From contig OY723241.1 of NCBI GenBank assembly GCA_963210315.1, forward strand, positions 1,488,001-1,552,000: 64,000 bases of DNA. Direction: 5' to 3'. Shown piece by piece: positions 54,874 to 64,000 of this stretch. The notes under the pieces are model-generated. The model had not been told where the DNA came from and made no database searches. It was given only the letters and a program-made list of their open reading frames with translations. Origin of the DNA: Rhynchopus euleeides (taxonomy: Eukaryota; Euglenozoa; Diplonemea; Diplonemida; Diplonemidae). Positions within the stretch are counted from its first letter, which is position 1; each line of letters opens with the position of its first letter. The position numbers and the translations under genes were made by a program.

Positions 54874-56412
54874 ATGGCATCGCTTCCTGTGGCAGGCACA
54901 GGCATTTCCGTGACGCCGCCTCACAGCGACACGCCTGCTCCAACAGACAGCCCGAAGGGCTGTGCCGTGCCCGATGTCGCATCTGCCGACGCAACGTCAG
55001 CCCCACGTCAGGAGCAGACGCTGCCGCCCCCTGTTCCACCTGGGGGCTTCAGCAACAGCGACATGAAGGAGCGGCAGCGGGTGACAGACGCTGACATCGC
55101 CCGTGCCCTCAATGCTGCGGATGATTTCCATAAGGCGTGGTCCGATTTCCAGAAGAGGTTTGACGCTGTCAACAAGGCGCTGGTGGAGAACATCGGGCAG
55201 CAGCTGAAGGCCGAAGCAGAGGTTGATGACCCCACGGAATACAACGACAGCGATGCCTCCATCGGGAAGAACGCCGTTGAGATCGCCCGCCTCATCAAAG
55301 GCAGCAAGTGCTGCGTCTTCCTCACAGGCGCCGGCATCTCCACCTCCGCTGGGATCTGCGACTACAGAGGCCCGAAGGGGAAGTGGACCATGGAGGCCAA
55401 GGGGATGAGCATCGCGACACGCCCTGTCGACACCCTGCTCCCCACACCCGCACACATGGCCATCCAGACCCTCATTGCGGGGGGCGCAGCGCGGCACCTC
55501 GTCTCCACCAACATCGACGGGCTGCACGGCTACTCTGGGGTGGGCCCTGCGGACCTGACTGAGGTGCACGGCAGCTGCTTCGTGGAGAGGTGCCCCGCCT
55601 GTTCTGCAGTTTACACCCGCCCGTTTCCCGTGAGGTATACCATAGGGAAGAAGGATAAGACGACAGCAGGGGTGTGTGTATCCGATGGGTGTGAGGGGGC
55701 CCGCCTGGTCGACACGATTGTAAATTTTGGCGACAACCTGGACAAGCCCCGGTGGGACAGGGTTGTGGATCTTGCGGAGAATGAGTGCGACCTGCTCATT
55801 GTCCTGGGTTCCAGCATCCGGGTTCAGCCCAGCGCGAGCCTGCCGCGCGCCGTCCAGGCTCGGGGGGGGAAGGTCGTGATTGTCAACAGGCAGAAGACCT
55901 CCAGCGACACCCTCGCTGCCGTGAGGGTGTTTGGGGGGATCGACCTCACGATGAAGCGCGTCATGTCGCATCTCGGGCACGCGATCCCTGCGCCGCCCCC
56001 GCCACGCCTCGTCATGTCCTCCCGCGAGAAGGCGGCGTGGCGGCAGGAGCACGGCTGTCTCTTCAGCAGCGAGCCCAGTGTGTATGACTCCGATGGCGAG
56101 TCGCCCGCCCTGGCGGAGGGCAACGTCGAAAAGCCGATCGTCGATGCGATGCGTGTGGCGATGCAGGCGGGTAGCGAGGCGGCGGAGGGGGGGCAGGCGC
56201 GGTGTCGGGGCGGGGGGTCCGGCAACGGGGCTCGTTCTGGCGCGCGGGTGGGGCCTGCCGGTGGTGGGGCACGGCGGAAGCCCAGTGTGGCGAAGGCGGC
56301 ACCGAAGCGGGCGAAGGGGGGTGCGTCGGGGGGAGCCGGATCACAGCGGCCGAGGCGCAGCAGCCTCAACCTGCCGACCCTCGGGAAGGCGTCGTCTGTG
56401 GGGAAGAAGTGA
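54874..56412 (+). CDS. Sirtuin, SIRT6/7-like NAD-dependent deacylase
   Basis: 512 residues. N-terminal about 130 residues are Pro/Thr-rich then helical. The sirtuin core spans about 135-375: FLTGAGISTSAGICDYRGP (NAD loop), STNIDGLH (Asn-Ile-Asp), catalytic His232 in TEVHGSCF, zinc Cys pairs (ERCPACS and VCVSDGCEG), VNFGDNLD, and VLGSSIRVQPSASLP plus VIVNRQ for NAD. GPKGKWTMEAKG and the VHGSCFVERC spacing match class IV (SIRT6/7). The usual Pro-Asp-Phe after GAGIS(T) is Cys-Asp-Tyr here. The C-terminal 130 residues are basic Gly/Ala/Arg-rich (KAAPKRAKGG), as in nuclear chromatin sirtuins. Substrate unknown. Confidence 0.95.
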   Translation: MASLPVAGTGISVTPPHSDTPAPTDSPKGCAVPDVASADATSAPRQEQTLPPPVPPGGFSNSDMKERQRVTDADIARALNAADDFHKAWSDFQKRFDAVNKALVENIGQQLKAEAEVDDPTEYNDSDASIGKNAVEIARLIKGSKCCVFLTGAGISTSAGICDYRGPKGKWTMEAKGMSIATRPVDTLLPTPAHMAIQTLIAGGAARHLVSTNIDGLHGYSGVGPADLTEVHGSCFVERCPACSAVYTRPFPVRYTIGKKDKTTAGVCVSDGCEGARLVDTIVNFGDNLDKPRWDRVVDLAENECDLLIVLGSSIRVQPSASLPRAVQARGGKVVIVNRQKTSSDTLAAVRVFGGIDLTMKRVMSHLGHAIPAPPPPRLVMSSREKAAWRQEHGCLFSSEPSVYDSDGESPALAEGNVEKPIVDAMRVAMQAGSEAAEGGQARCRGGGSGNGARSGARVGPAGGGARRKPSVAKAAPKRAKGGASGGAGSQRPRRSSLNLPTLGKASSVGKK

Positions 56413-56793
56413 TGTGCCGTGAGAAGGGTGCTGTGGGGGTCGTTGGGTCGCCACCCCGGCTTGGCTTGGCGTGGTTGGAGCTGTGGGCGGCTCTGCGTGG
56501 GTTGGTCGCCGGGTTGTGGGAGGGTGTTCTTCATTGCATCCACCAAGGCTTGGGAGGCTGTTGCTGCTGCTCGACCTCGTTTCTATCCTCCGAGCAACGT
56601 AGCACGGTGCTCTCATGGCATGGTGCTGCTGCTGAGAACTGGCGTTTTGGGAAACCGTGCCCCGGGGCCCTGGTCTCGTACACCAAGGCATGATGCGTGG
56701 ATTTGCCTGTGTGTCCCCCCATGAAAAGCTGTTTGGTTGACCCGTTTGCTCTTTTGATTGCTCTCCCTCTGTTTTCTTTTGTTTTTTTTGTCA
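56413..56793. other. Intergenic, sirtuin 3' flank
   Basis: No gene seen; ends in T-rich DNA (TTTTCTTTTGTTTTTTTTG) directly before the hAT-like element. Confidence 0.5.
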
Positions 56794-56801
56794 GTTCGGC
56801 G

Positions 56802-57433
56802 CAGGTGTATTTCTAGTGGGGGATGAGGATGAGTCTTTTTGGCATCCGCCCTTTTTCCGGTTTTTTTCCAGCCAAAACCAGGTTTTTTTTCCAGCAAAAA
56901 ACCGGTTTTTTTCCAGCCAAGAGCCCAGACGTTCACTACCGTGGCCTCCGGCGGCTGGGGGGCTCCGCCCCCCAGACCCCCCTGTGGCGGATGTCTCGTA
57001 CCCATCAGGTCAGGGAATCCAACAGCTCCAGTAGCCTCAGGAGGACGCAGCCAACTCACACAGAATCTGTACGCCCACACTGAACAGATGTTCACTACCG
57101 TGGCCTCCGGCGGCTGGGGGGCTCCGCCCCCCAGACCCCCCGTGTAGCGTGTGTCTGCCCGTCTAGTAACCGCAGTAAGTCCTTGGGCTGTTTCAGCTGT
57201 GGCATATCAGGGGGTTCGTCGGAATAACGGTCCCGAAAGCCGTTTTTTTGGGGTTTTCCTCCAGCACCCGAGTATGGCGCGAGCGGGTGGAATCGTGGAA
57301 GGAACCGATTTGGTACAAGACCAAGGACCCCACACTGGGGAGGAGGGACATTGGGTAGCATTTTTAGCTGGAAAAAAGCGGGGATGAATCGGGGGTTTTT
57401 GGCTGGGAAGACCGGGGATTAAAAATACACCTG
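56802..57433. mobile_element. Non-autonomous hAT-like element, 632 bp
   Basis: TIRs CAGGTGTATTTCTAG and CTTTTTAATAC-type mirror ending AAATACACCTG, with an 8-bp duplication GTTCGGCG at 56794-56801 and 57434-57441. Subterminal TTTTTCCAGC/GCTGGAAAAA repeats occur at both ends. Two direct repeats of about 54 bp lie inside (56934-56987 and 57089-57142). TIR sequence differs from the hAT at 20527, so another family. No transposase. Confidence 0.88.
56934..57142. repeat. Two direct repeats with a strong hairpin
   Basis: Each repeat begins GTTCACTACCGTGGCCTCCG and includes CTGGGGGGCTCCGCCCCCCAG, which folds into a 9-10 bp stem. The copies are about 155 bp apart and nearly identical. Confidence 0.85.
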
Positions 57434-57441
57434 GTTCGGCG

Positions 57442-57894
57442 TAGCCAACTCAGGAAGCTTTTCGCCGTGTGGTCATTTGCAGACACTTCACATGCCCTGT
57501 GGGGTGTTCAGCGTTCGAAGAACACCAACTGTCGTTGCACCCCTTTCTCTCTTGTGATTCGCCCGGTTGCATTAGTTCTGTTGCGCTGTTTTCCTTCGTT
57601 TCCCCCAACAAACCCCTGCTGATGTAATTGCGGAGAACTATGAGGGACAGGTGTCGTGCGATGCGTGCTGCGTCTCGAAGCAAAAAAATATGACCCCAGG
57701 GCTGGTGGGGGTGATATCTAGAGTGACAACTGCCCGCTCGTCCGCACTAACAAAACCTGACCTCTCTTTATCACACCCCCTCCTCCCTTCTCCACCTCCA
57801 CCACCTGCTTGTTTTCCTTCGGCAGTGCGCACAGACAAACAGCCAAGCCTTTTGTTTTATTGACGACGCACCTTACCATATCTGACAAGATTGC
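57442..57894. other. Intergenic upstream of the beta-propeller gene
   Basis: No gene seen. Contains pyrimidine-rich tracts (about 57775-57815). Confidence 0.5.
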
Positions 57895-59565
57895 CATCCA
57901 TGCCTGGGCAAAACCAGCCTGGTAGCTCACCATCAAGAGGACTGGAAAGAGTTTCTGGTCCGTGCACGAATTGGCGCCGTGCGGCGTCACTTCGTGAGAT
58001 GGCTTACTGTGAAGTGGTGCGACGCTTGACTGCTAATTTTCCTGTTATCAACCGTAGCAGAGTCTGAGGAGCGTTCCCGTAAACCAGAATCATGACGACA
58101 TGGATGTGTGGCTGAACCATGCTGGCTTGCCACTGGGTTGCCCGCAGGGCCCCTACTGCCTGCTGCTTGCCTGCCTCCCTCCAGTCGCATGACCACCTAG
58201 CCCTGGTGGCTCGGGAGGGCGGAGCGGGGGTTGACATCAGAGCTGGCCACTAGATGTAACCCACCCTCTTGTCACTGGGCATCATTTACACCGTACCCTC
58301 TTTGTGTTGCCTCTTACCCCCTGCGCTTTCCAGCGTCTTTCAAAGCATGCGACGAAACGCCTGAGTCTGGCCACCTCTTTTTGCTCCCCGTCTCCCCACC
58401 CCCTCCCCACCCCCCCTCTTGTCTGAACTCCTCCTGCCACACGCCACCCACCTCCATTGTTCTGCAAGATACACACTCTACACATCTACACACCTCTTCC
58501 TCTTTCCTATCTTCTTTCCTCTTTACGCGGGGTATGGACATTTGCCTTGTGTTTGTTGACACTGGGAAGAAGGATGTTGTCCAGCTGTACATGGCCGATA
58601 CCGTCGGCACCCTCAGGACAAAGGCACTGGACACCATCCGCCGCAGCGACGGCCTCACCCCGCCCGAGCTGCAGCTGAGCATCCCCCCCGAGTTCCCGCT
58701 CCGCGACGACACGGTCCTCCTCTCCAGCCTGGTGCTGGCACAGGGGCAGGAGGTGGAGGTGCGCATCTGCCACACCCGCATGGCCTGCCCCCTCGACTAC
58801 GACCCTCACGGCAAGCTGCAGGCGATGTGCATCGCACTCTCGCCCTCCGGGCGGTGGTGCGCTGTCGGCCTCACCAATCTCATCGAGGTGTTCAGCACCG
58901 AGACAGGCGAGCATGCGGGAGAGATACACAGCAACAACGGGCTGATTGTCTCCCTCGCCTTCTCACCCTGCTCGCAGTGGCTGTTCAGCGCAGGGAAGAA
59001 GGTTGAGCGGGATGTTGGCGGTCTCCTCCAGTGCAACTTCCGGAGGCGGACCCACCACCGCACCCTGATCCCCGGATTGTCAGTATACATTGTCCGCGTC
59101 TCGCTGTGCGGGCGCTGGGTTCTGTCTCAGACCTTCGACAAGATCCAACTCCACGACTTCTCCACGGGCAACATCCTGAAGGAGATGGGCGTCAACAGGG
59201 AGGGGCTGTCGCTGAACCACACGCAGATCACAACGGATTCGCAGTGGGTCGTGTCATGCAACGCGGAGGGCGTACACCTCTGGGGGACGACCACAGATGA
59301 GGAGCACTGCATACAGTTCAGCGGTGCAGAGTCTGTTGCTGTGTCGCCGTGCTCGAAGGAGGCGTATGCAGGCGGAAGGGATGGGGCCCTCGGGGTGATT
59401 GACCTGCGTCACCTGTCGCTGAAGAGCAATGCGTATCTCTCCGAGGACAGCATCGAGGCGCTCGTGCCATCGAGCTGCGGCAGGTGGGTGTTCATGCGGG
59501 CATCGCAGCAGCTGTTGGTCCTCGATCTGTCAACCGGCGTGACGCACGGCGCAGGTGAATCGCAT
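57895..59565. repeat. 1,671-bp exact duplicate, copy 1 (assembly overlap)
   Basis: Matches 59766-61436 at a constant offset of 1,871 bases wherever compared; it stops exactly at the N gap. Confidence 0.93.
58534..59565 (+). CDS. Ubl + beta-propeller protein, duplicated 5' part cut by the gap
   Basis: Same as the first 344 residues of the complete gene at 60405-61550. The reading frame runs straight into the Ns. I regard this as the same locus represented twice rather than a second gene. Confidence 0.85.
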
Positions 59566-59765
59566 NNNNNNNNNNNNNNNNNNNNNNNNNNNNNNNNNNN
59601 NNNNNNNNNNNNNNNNNNNNNNNNNNNNNNNNNNNNNNNNNNNNNNNNNNNNNNNNNNNNNNNNNNNNNNNNNNNNNNNNNNNNNNNNNNNNNNNNNNNN
59701 NNNNNNNNNNNNNNNNNNNNNNNNNNNNNNNNNNNNNNNNNNNNNNNNNNNNNNNNNNNNNNNNN
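59566..59765. other. Assembly gap (200 N)
   Basis: Exactly 200 Ns between the two copies of the duplicated segment; the round number suggests a fixed-length placeholder. Confidence 0.99.
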
Positions 59766-61436
59766 CATCCATGCCTGGGCAAAACCAGCCTGGTAGCTCA
59801 CCATCAAGAGGACTGGAAAGAGTTTCTGGTCCGTGCACGAATTGGCGCCGTGCGGCGTCACTTCGTGAGATGGCTTACTGTGAAGTGGTGCGACGCTTGA
59901 CTGCTAATTTTCCTGTTATCAACCGTAGCAGAGTCTGAGGAGCGTTCCCGTAAACCAGAATCATGACGACATGGATGTGTGGCTGAACCATGCTGGCTTG
60001 CCACTGGGTTGCCCGCAGGGCCCCTACTGCCTGCTGCTTGCCTGCCTCCCTCCAGTCGCATGACCACCTAGCCCTGGTGGCTCGGGAGGGCGGAGCGGGG
60101 GTTGACATCAGAGCTGGCCACTAGATGTAACCCACCCTCTTGTCACTGGGCATCATTTACACCGTACCCTCTTTGTGTTGCCTCTTACCCCCTGCGCTTT
60201 CCAGCGTCTTTCAAAGCATGCGACGAAACGCCTGAGTCTGGCCACCTCTTTTTGCTCCCCGTCTCCCCACCCCCTCCCCACCCCCCCTCTTGTCTGAACT
60301 CCTCCTGCCACACGCCACCCACCTCCATTGTTCTGCAAGATACACACTCTACACATCTACACACCTCTTCCTCTTTCCTATCTTCTTTCCTCTTTACGCG
60401 GGGTATGGACATTTGCCTTGTGTTTGTTGACACTGGGAAGAAGGATGTTGTCCAGCTGTACATGGCCGATACCGTCGGCACCCTCAGGACAAAGGCACTG
60501 GACACCATCCGCCGCAGCGACGGCCTCACCCCGCCCGAGCTGCAGCTGAGCATCCCCCCCGAGTTCCCGCTCCGCGACGACACGGTCCTCCTCTCCAGCC
60601 TGGTGCTGGCACAGGGGCAGGAGGTGGAGGTGCGCATCTGCCACACCCGCATGGCCTGCCCCCTCGACTACGACCCTCACGGCAAGCTGCAGGCGATGTG
60701 CATCGCACTCTCGCCCTCCGGGCGGTGGTGCGCTGTCGGCCTCACCAATCTCATCGAGGTGTTCAGCACCGAGACAGGCGAGCATGCGGGAGAGATACAC
60801 AGCAACAACGGGCTGATTGTCTCCCTCGCCTTCTCACCCTGCTCGCAGTGGCTGTTCAGCGCAGGGAAGAAGGTTGAGCGGGATGTTGGCGGTCTCCTCC
60901 AGTGCAACTTCCGGAGGCGGACCCACCACCGCACCCTGATCCCCGGATTGTCAGTATACATTGTCCGCGTCTCGCTGTGCGGGCGCTGGGTTCTGTCTCA
61001 GACCTTCGACAAGATCCAACTCCACGACTTCTCCACGGGCAACATCCTGAAGGAGATGGGCGTCAACAGGGAGGGGCTGTCGCTGAACCACACGCAGATC
61101 ACAACGGATTCGCAGTGGGTCGTGTCATGCAACGCGGAGGGCGTACACCTCTGGGGGACGACCACAGATGAGGAGCACTGCATACAGTTCAGCGGTGCAG
61201 AGTCTGTTGCTGTGTCGCCGTGCTCGAAGGAGGCGTATGCAGGCGGAAGGGATGGGGCCCTCGGGGTGATTGACCTGCGTCACCTGTCGCTGAAGAGCAA
61301 TGCGTATCTCTCCGAGGACAGCATCGAGGCGCTCGTGCCATCGAGCTGCGGCAGGTGGGTGTTCATGCGGGCATCGCAGCAGCTGTTGGTCCTCGATCTG
61401 TCAACCGGCGTGACGCACGGCGCAGGTGAATCGCAT
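59766..61436. repeat. 1,671-bp exact duplicate, copy 2 (assembly overlap)
   Basis: Begins at the first base after the gap and continues past the end of copy 1 into unique sequence. Confidence 0.93.
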
Positions 61437-61550
61437 GGCTGGAGCCCCGTCCTGGTTTCGCCATGCAGCAAGTACCTCTTGTATTTCTCCCAGCAGAAGT
61501 CTGTTTATGTCAGAAGCACCACCTTCGCCTCCAATGGCACAGAGTCCTGA
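60405..61550 (+). CDS. Ubiquitin-like domain plus WD40-type beta-propeller protein
   Basis: 381 residues from MDICLVFVDTGKKDVV. The upstream in-frame extension is low-complexity and treated as 5' UTR. Residues 1-80 look like a ubiquitin-like fold (YMADTVGTLRTKALDTI, SIPPEFPLRDDTVLLSSLVL, with EVEVRI closing the sheet). Residues about 95-380 contain WD40-like blades marked by ALSPSGRWCAVG, AFSPCSQWLFSAG, RVSLCGRWVLSQ, AVSPCSKEAYAGG and LVSPCSKYLLYF, i.e. repeated S-[PL]-[CS]-[GS]-x-[WKY]. WD dipeptides are mostly lost. Likely a scaffold; no specific partner can be named. Confidence 0.82.
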   Translation: MDICLVFVDTGKKDVVQLYMADTVGTLRTKALDTIRRSDGLTPPELQLSIPPEFPLRDDTVLLSSLVLAQGQEVEVRICHTRMACPLDYDPHGKLQAMCIALSPSGRWCAVGLTNLIEVFSTETGEHAGEIHSNNGLIVSLAFSPCSQWLFSAGKKVERDVGGLLQCNFRRRTHHRTLIPGLSVYIVRVSLCGRWVLSQTFDKIQLHDFSTGNILKEMGVNREGLSLNHTQITTDSQWVVSCNAEGVHLWGTTTDEEHCIQFSGAESVAVSPCSKEAYAGGRDGALGVIDLRHLSLKSNAYLSEDSIEALVPSSCGRWVFMRASQQLLVLDLSTGVTHGAGESHGWSPVLVSPCSKYLLYFSQQKSVYVRSTTFASNGTES

Positions 61551-62190
61551 CGAATGCCCATGGCGGGGAGTGGGGTTTGGGTTTCTTCCTGCGAGGCCCC
61601 TCACGAGTGTATTGAATGTCTTGGAGGTGGTATCATTTCATCCACAGCCATCTGGTTTAACATTTGTTTGACCCCAAAAAAGAAACACAGGGGGTGCATC
61701 CGAAAATGGTCGGTGTCCCTCTGCCGAGAAGTTGTTCGGAAAGTGCACATGGCAGGCGCCCCAGTTTGAGCGATCTTTGGTCGCTTTCAGGCCTGTCCCC
61801 CATGAGAACTTGCAGCGGGTGCCAGAATGGCCCCAATGTTTAAATATGCAGAGCAAACCTTGAATACAGCGGTACACCCGGAGATGACCGGATCACGTCC
61901 AATCATTTGTTCGAATCCTTCAAACAGTCATCCACTGTGCACTGATCTGTGCCCTGCGCCGTAAATAATTGACTTCAAACTTCCACACCATGAAACACAG
62001 CTGGCCGCTTGCAGGCCAACCTCTTCATTTCTCCCAACTTGTTTTTTCTTTGCGATAAAAGTATTTCACGGTTCAGAAAAAGGACTCGGAAGTTTCCGAA
62101 TGAAAGGTGGTTGGTACTCCAGGAGTCAGCCGGATCGTTGGAGAGCCTATTATCGATGGTTCGGCGCAGCCAATTTCGGGGAAAGTGCTG
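61551..62190. other. Intergenic, no gene recognised
   Basis: Downstream of the propeller gene; AT/GC mixed with no coding support. Confidence 0.5.
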
Positions 62191-62388
62191 GGGGCCCTCT
62201 CGCTACCAGATGTGACTGAACGATTTGGAGAGCGTGTCAGTTCTCGTGCAACGGTCTTTCGTGGATTTCTGTACGATGCAGGTCCGCTAATCCAACATAG
62301 CAAACAACTGAGACTGAGTGAGAAAAAGTGAGCAACAGCCCTACTTCCCCTCAGTGACTGACGAGCTGTGGTTGGTAGCGTGAGCCCC
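62191..62388. mobile_element. MITE K, copy 2 (longer, diverged)
   Basis: TIR-like ends GGGGCCCTCTCGCTACCA and TGGTAGCGTGAGCCCC with CTG on both sides. It shares ACTGAGTGAGAAAAAGTGAG with copy 1 (21817-21925) but has an extra internal segment of about 90 bp. Confidence 0.7.
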
Positions 62389-63807
62389 CTGGTGTGCTGG
62401 ATCTTGCGACCCACTCATATCTTCAGCAGATAGGTGTGGTGTGCGCCAAACAATGAAGCGCAGATGCTTCGAACAGCCCCGATATCCGTTTGTCCGGCTG
62501 TTCGAGAATAGTTATTCCTGGGTGCTCGGAAAACGGATCGAGCGCTTTTCCTGCCGTGAAATAATGCTTCCATGTTTATGCACTACCTAGCACTGCCTAT
62601 CTCCGCAGCTCTCTTCCATCACAGGCTGGTTCGTTTTGCCCGCCATCCCAGATTGGGCAAGAACCCCCCTCTAACCCTCTCCAAAGGAGCATTACAGGAA
62701 TGGCGATTTCTTTGCCTTCGGTTATTGTTGATTGATCTCTGTGTACAGAGCAAAAGTAGAGCCTGTTGCGCTTCTCCATCAAACAACTCCAGAAGGACAG
62801 GACGCGCACAGGCACAGGAAGCTCCACGTGGCTAGTTTTTTTTTGCCGTGTGTCTACCGAAGAATATACCAACTGAGAAGCCTTGCAGTCGGTGTCGCTA
62901 CCCCCTGACCATATCCTCTGCAGTCGCGTACCTTCATCAGAAGCAAACCTAGGAACTACCAGGATTGTTATCGACACCACCTGTCTCGCAGCGCTTCGGT
63001 TGGTTGTGTTTGCACCGCTCCAACAATAACTGTAATGCTCTCATCAGTCATTTCTTTTTCGCACCCGCTCATCATGAGGTATTCTTTGGGGAAGAAATGA
63101 ACGAAGTATCGGATGTCCATTTTGGGTTTGAGGGTGCCCCTCACCTATACTAAAGAATATGTTGAGCAGTCGGTGTAAAAGTGGCGTAACGATCGCAACT
63201 CGGTCTTAGACACAGGGGACCCACAGTCCCAATGGGCTTGACAGAATGCGAGACCGACCAAAATCACATTTTACCATGGCGATTCCAGATGGCGATTCGG
63301 TCACTTTTTTCGGCGCGTTTTTCCTGCATCTTTCTAACCCCCTCCATTTTCCTGCATCCTTTTCCGCTTTTTCCTGCTTCGCGTTGATGATTTCGTTTTG
63401 AATTCTACTTCCAAAGGCACGCGACAGCCTCGGCTATTGCAGCCCTTTCACAGAACTCCCATAGAGGGGTTTTTGACCCCTTCTTCTTGATGATCCTCTG
63501 TTGTTCACAACAGGTCATATTGCCCGTCTCCCCCTCCACCTCCGATATTTTTCCTTGGGGGGGGGGGGTGCGGGAAGATATGACTGATCGGTTGCCCTCT
63601 GCCCGGTAATTCTACTTTTCAAAAGGCTATGCCATTTCTCTGTGTCTGTGATTCATAAAGGGGTATCTGTGCAGCCACTTGGGTGGTGTAGACGCCGGCA
63701 TAGCTACAACAACAGATAGCCTTTGTGGTGTTGCTGAAAGTGCTTCGCATGATGTGCGCACGAACTACGCACAAGTACGCACGAACTACGCAATATGGCC
63801 TCGTAAT
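62389..63807. other. Intergenic, no gene recognised
   Basis: No supported frame. A G run at 63558-63568 and CTTTTTCCTGC repeats near 63315-63380. ACTACGCACAAGTACGCACG just before 63808 resembles element J subterminal blocks. Confidence 0.5.
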
Positions 63808-64000
63808 TGGTGCCCCTGACGACCCCATATTGCGTAGTTTGTGCGTAGTGAAAAGGGGGGGGGGGTCTCATTTTTTGATTTACTCAGCCATTCTCTGTCT
63901 CTATGCCGGGACCCCAAACTCAAGGAGTTCTTGCTGTTCCGGGGTCAGTGAGGGTGCAGGCGCTTCAGGTGCTGCAGGTGCTGCAGGTTCTTCAGGTGCT
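63808..64000 (-). mobile_element. Element J, copy 2, continues beyond the window
   Basis: Begins TGGTGCCCCTGACGACCCC and is the reverse complement of 21553 down to about 21360 in copy 1, including the homopolymer tract and the end of the Pro/Ala-rich frame (LLEFGVPA). The remainder lies outside the window. Confidence 0.85.

Overview
The window is nuclear DNA from a unicellular eukaryote. It shows spliceosomal GT...AG introns (about 95 to 335 nt, with a recurring GTATG or GTATGY donor), eukaryote-only proteins (RuvB-like 2/reptin, a class I-type histone deacetylase, tepsin, a sirtuin), the standard stop codons, GC-rich codon use, and large intergenic spaces full of C/G homopolymers and nested transposons. 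I cannot name the lineage from sequence alone. The L-galactose-dehydrogenase-like enzyme does not by itself prove an alga.

Layout. 0-7 kb: no host gene, but a nest of terminal-inverted-repeat (TIR) elements at 2.5-5.25 kb. 7.1-17.6 kb: gene-rich block on the + strand with a five-exon membrane-anchored DUF229/sulfatase-fold protein, RuvB-like 2, a small coiled-coil protein and an aldo/keto reductase. 17.8-26.0 kb: a 5'-truncated LINE on the - strand, split by a 4.88-kb hAT transposon that itself carries at least three smaller elements. 28.9-30.7 kb: histone deacetylase. 30.7-32.4 kb: two abutting TA-site elements. 35.0-37.5 kb: tepsin, with a small last exon carrying the C-terminal FAF motif. 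39.0-40.7 kb: a second pair of abutting TA-site elements. 41.5-50.2 kb: an intact-looking LINE, - strand, with ORF1, then a single in-frame UAG, then ORF2 containing OTU protease-like, APE endonuclease, reverse transcriptase, RNase H and paired Cys/His motifs. 51-56.4 kb: a small SAP-like protein (-), a low-complexity protein (+) and a SIRT6/7-like sirtuin (+). 56.8-57.4 kb: a non-autonomous hAT-like element. 57.9-61.5 kb: a ubiquitin-like plus beta-propeller protein whose 5' part appears twice because two overlapping contigs were joined across 200 Ns. 61.5-64 kb: intergenic, two small elements.

The host genes do not form an operon-like pathway; they are ordinary housekeeping genes (chromatin: RuvB-like 2, deacetylase, sirtuin; trafficking: tepsin). 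The most unusual content is the mobile DNA: a LINE whose two copies both sit between (AC)n microsatellites; TA-inserting element families that at all three loci sit at a TA inside a C/G homopolymer; and a hAT whose subterminal decanucleotide has become a roughly 0.4-kb array.
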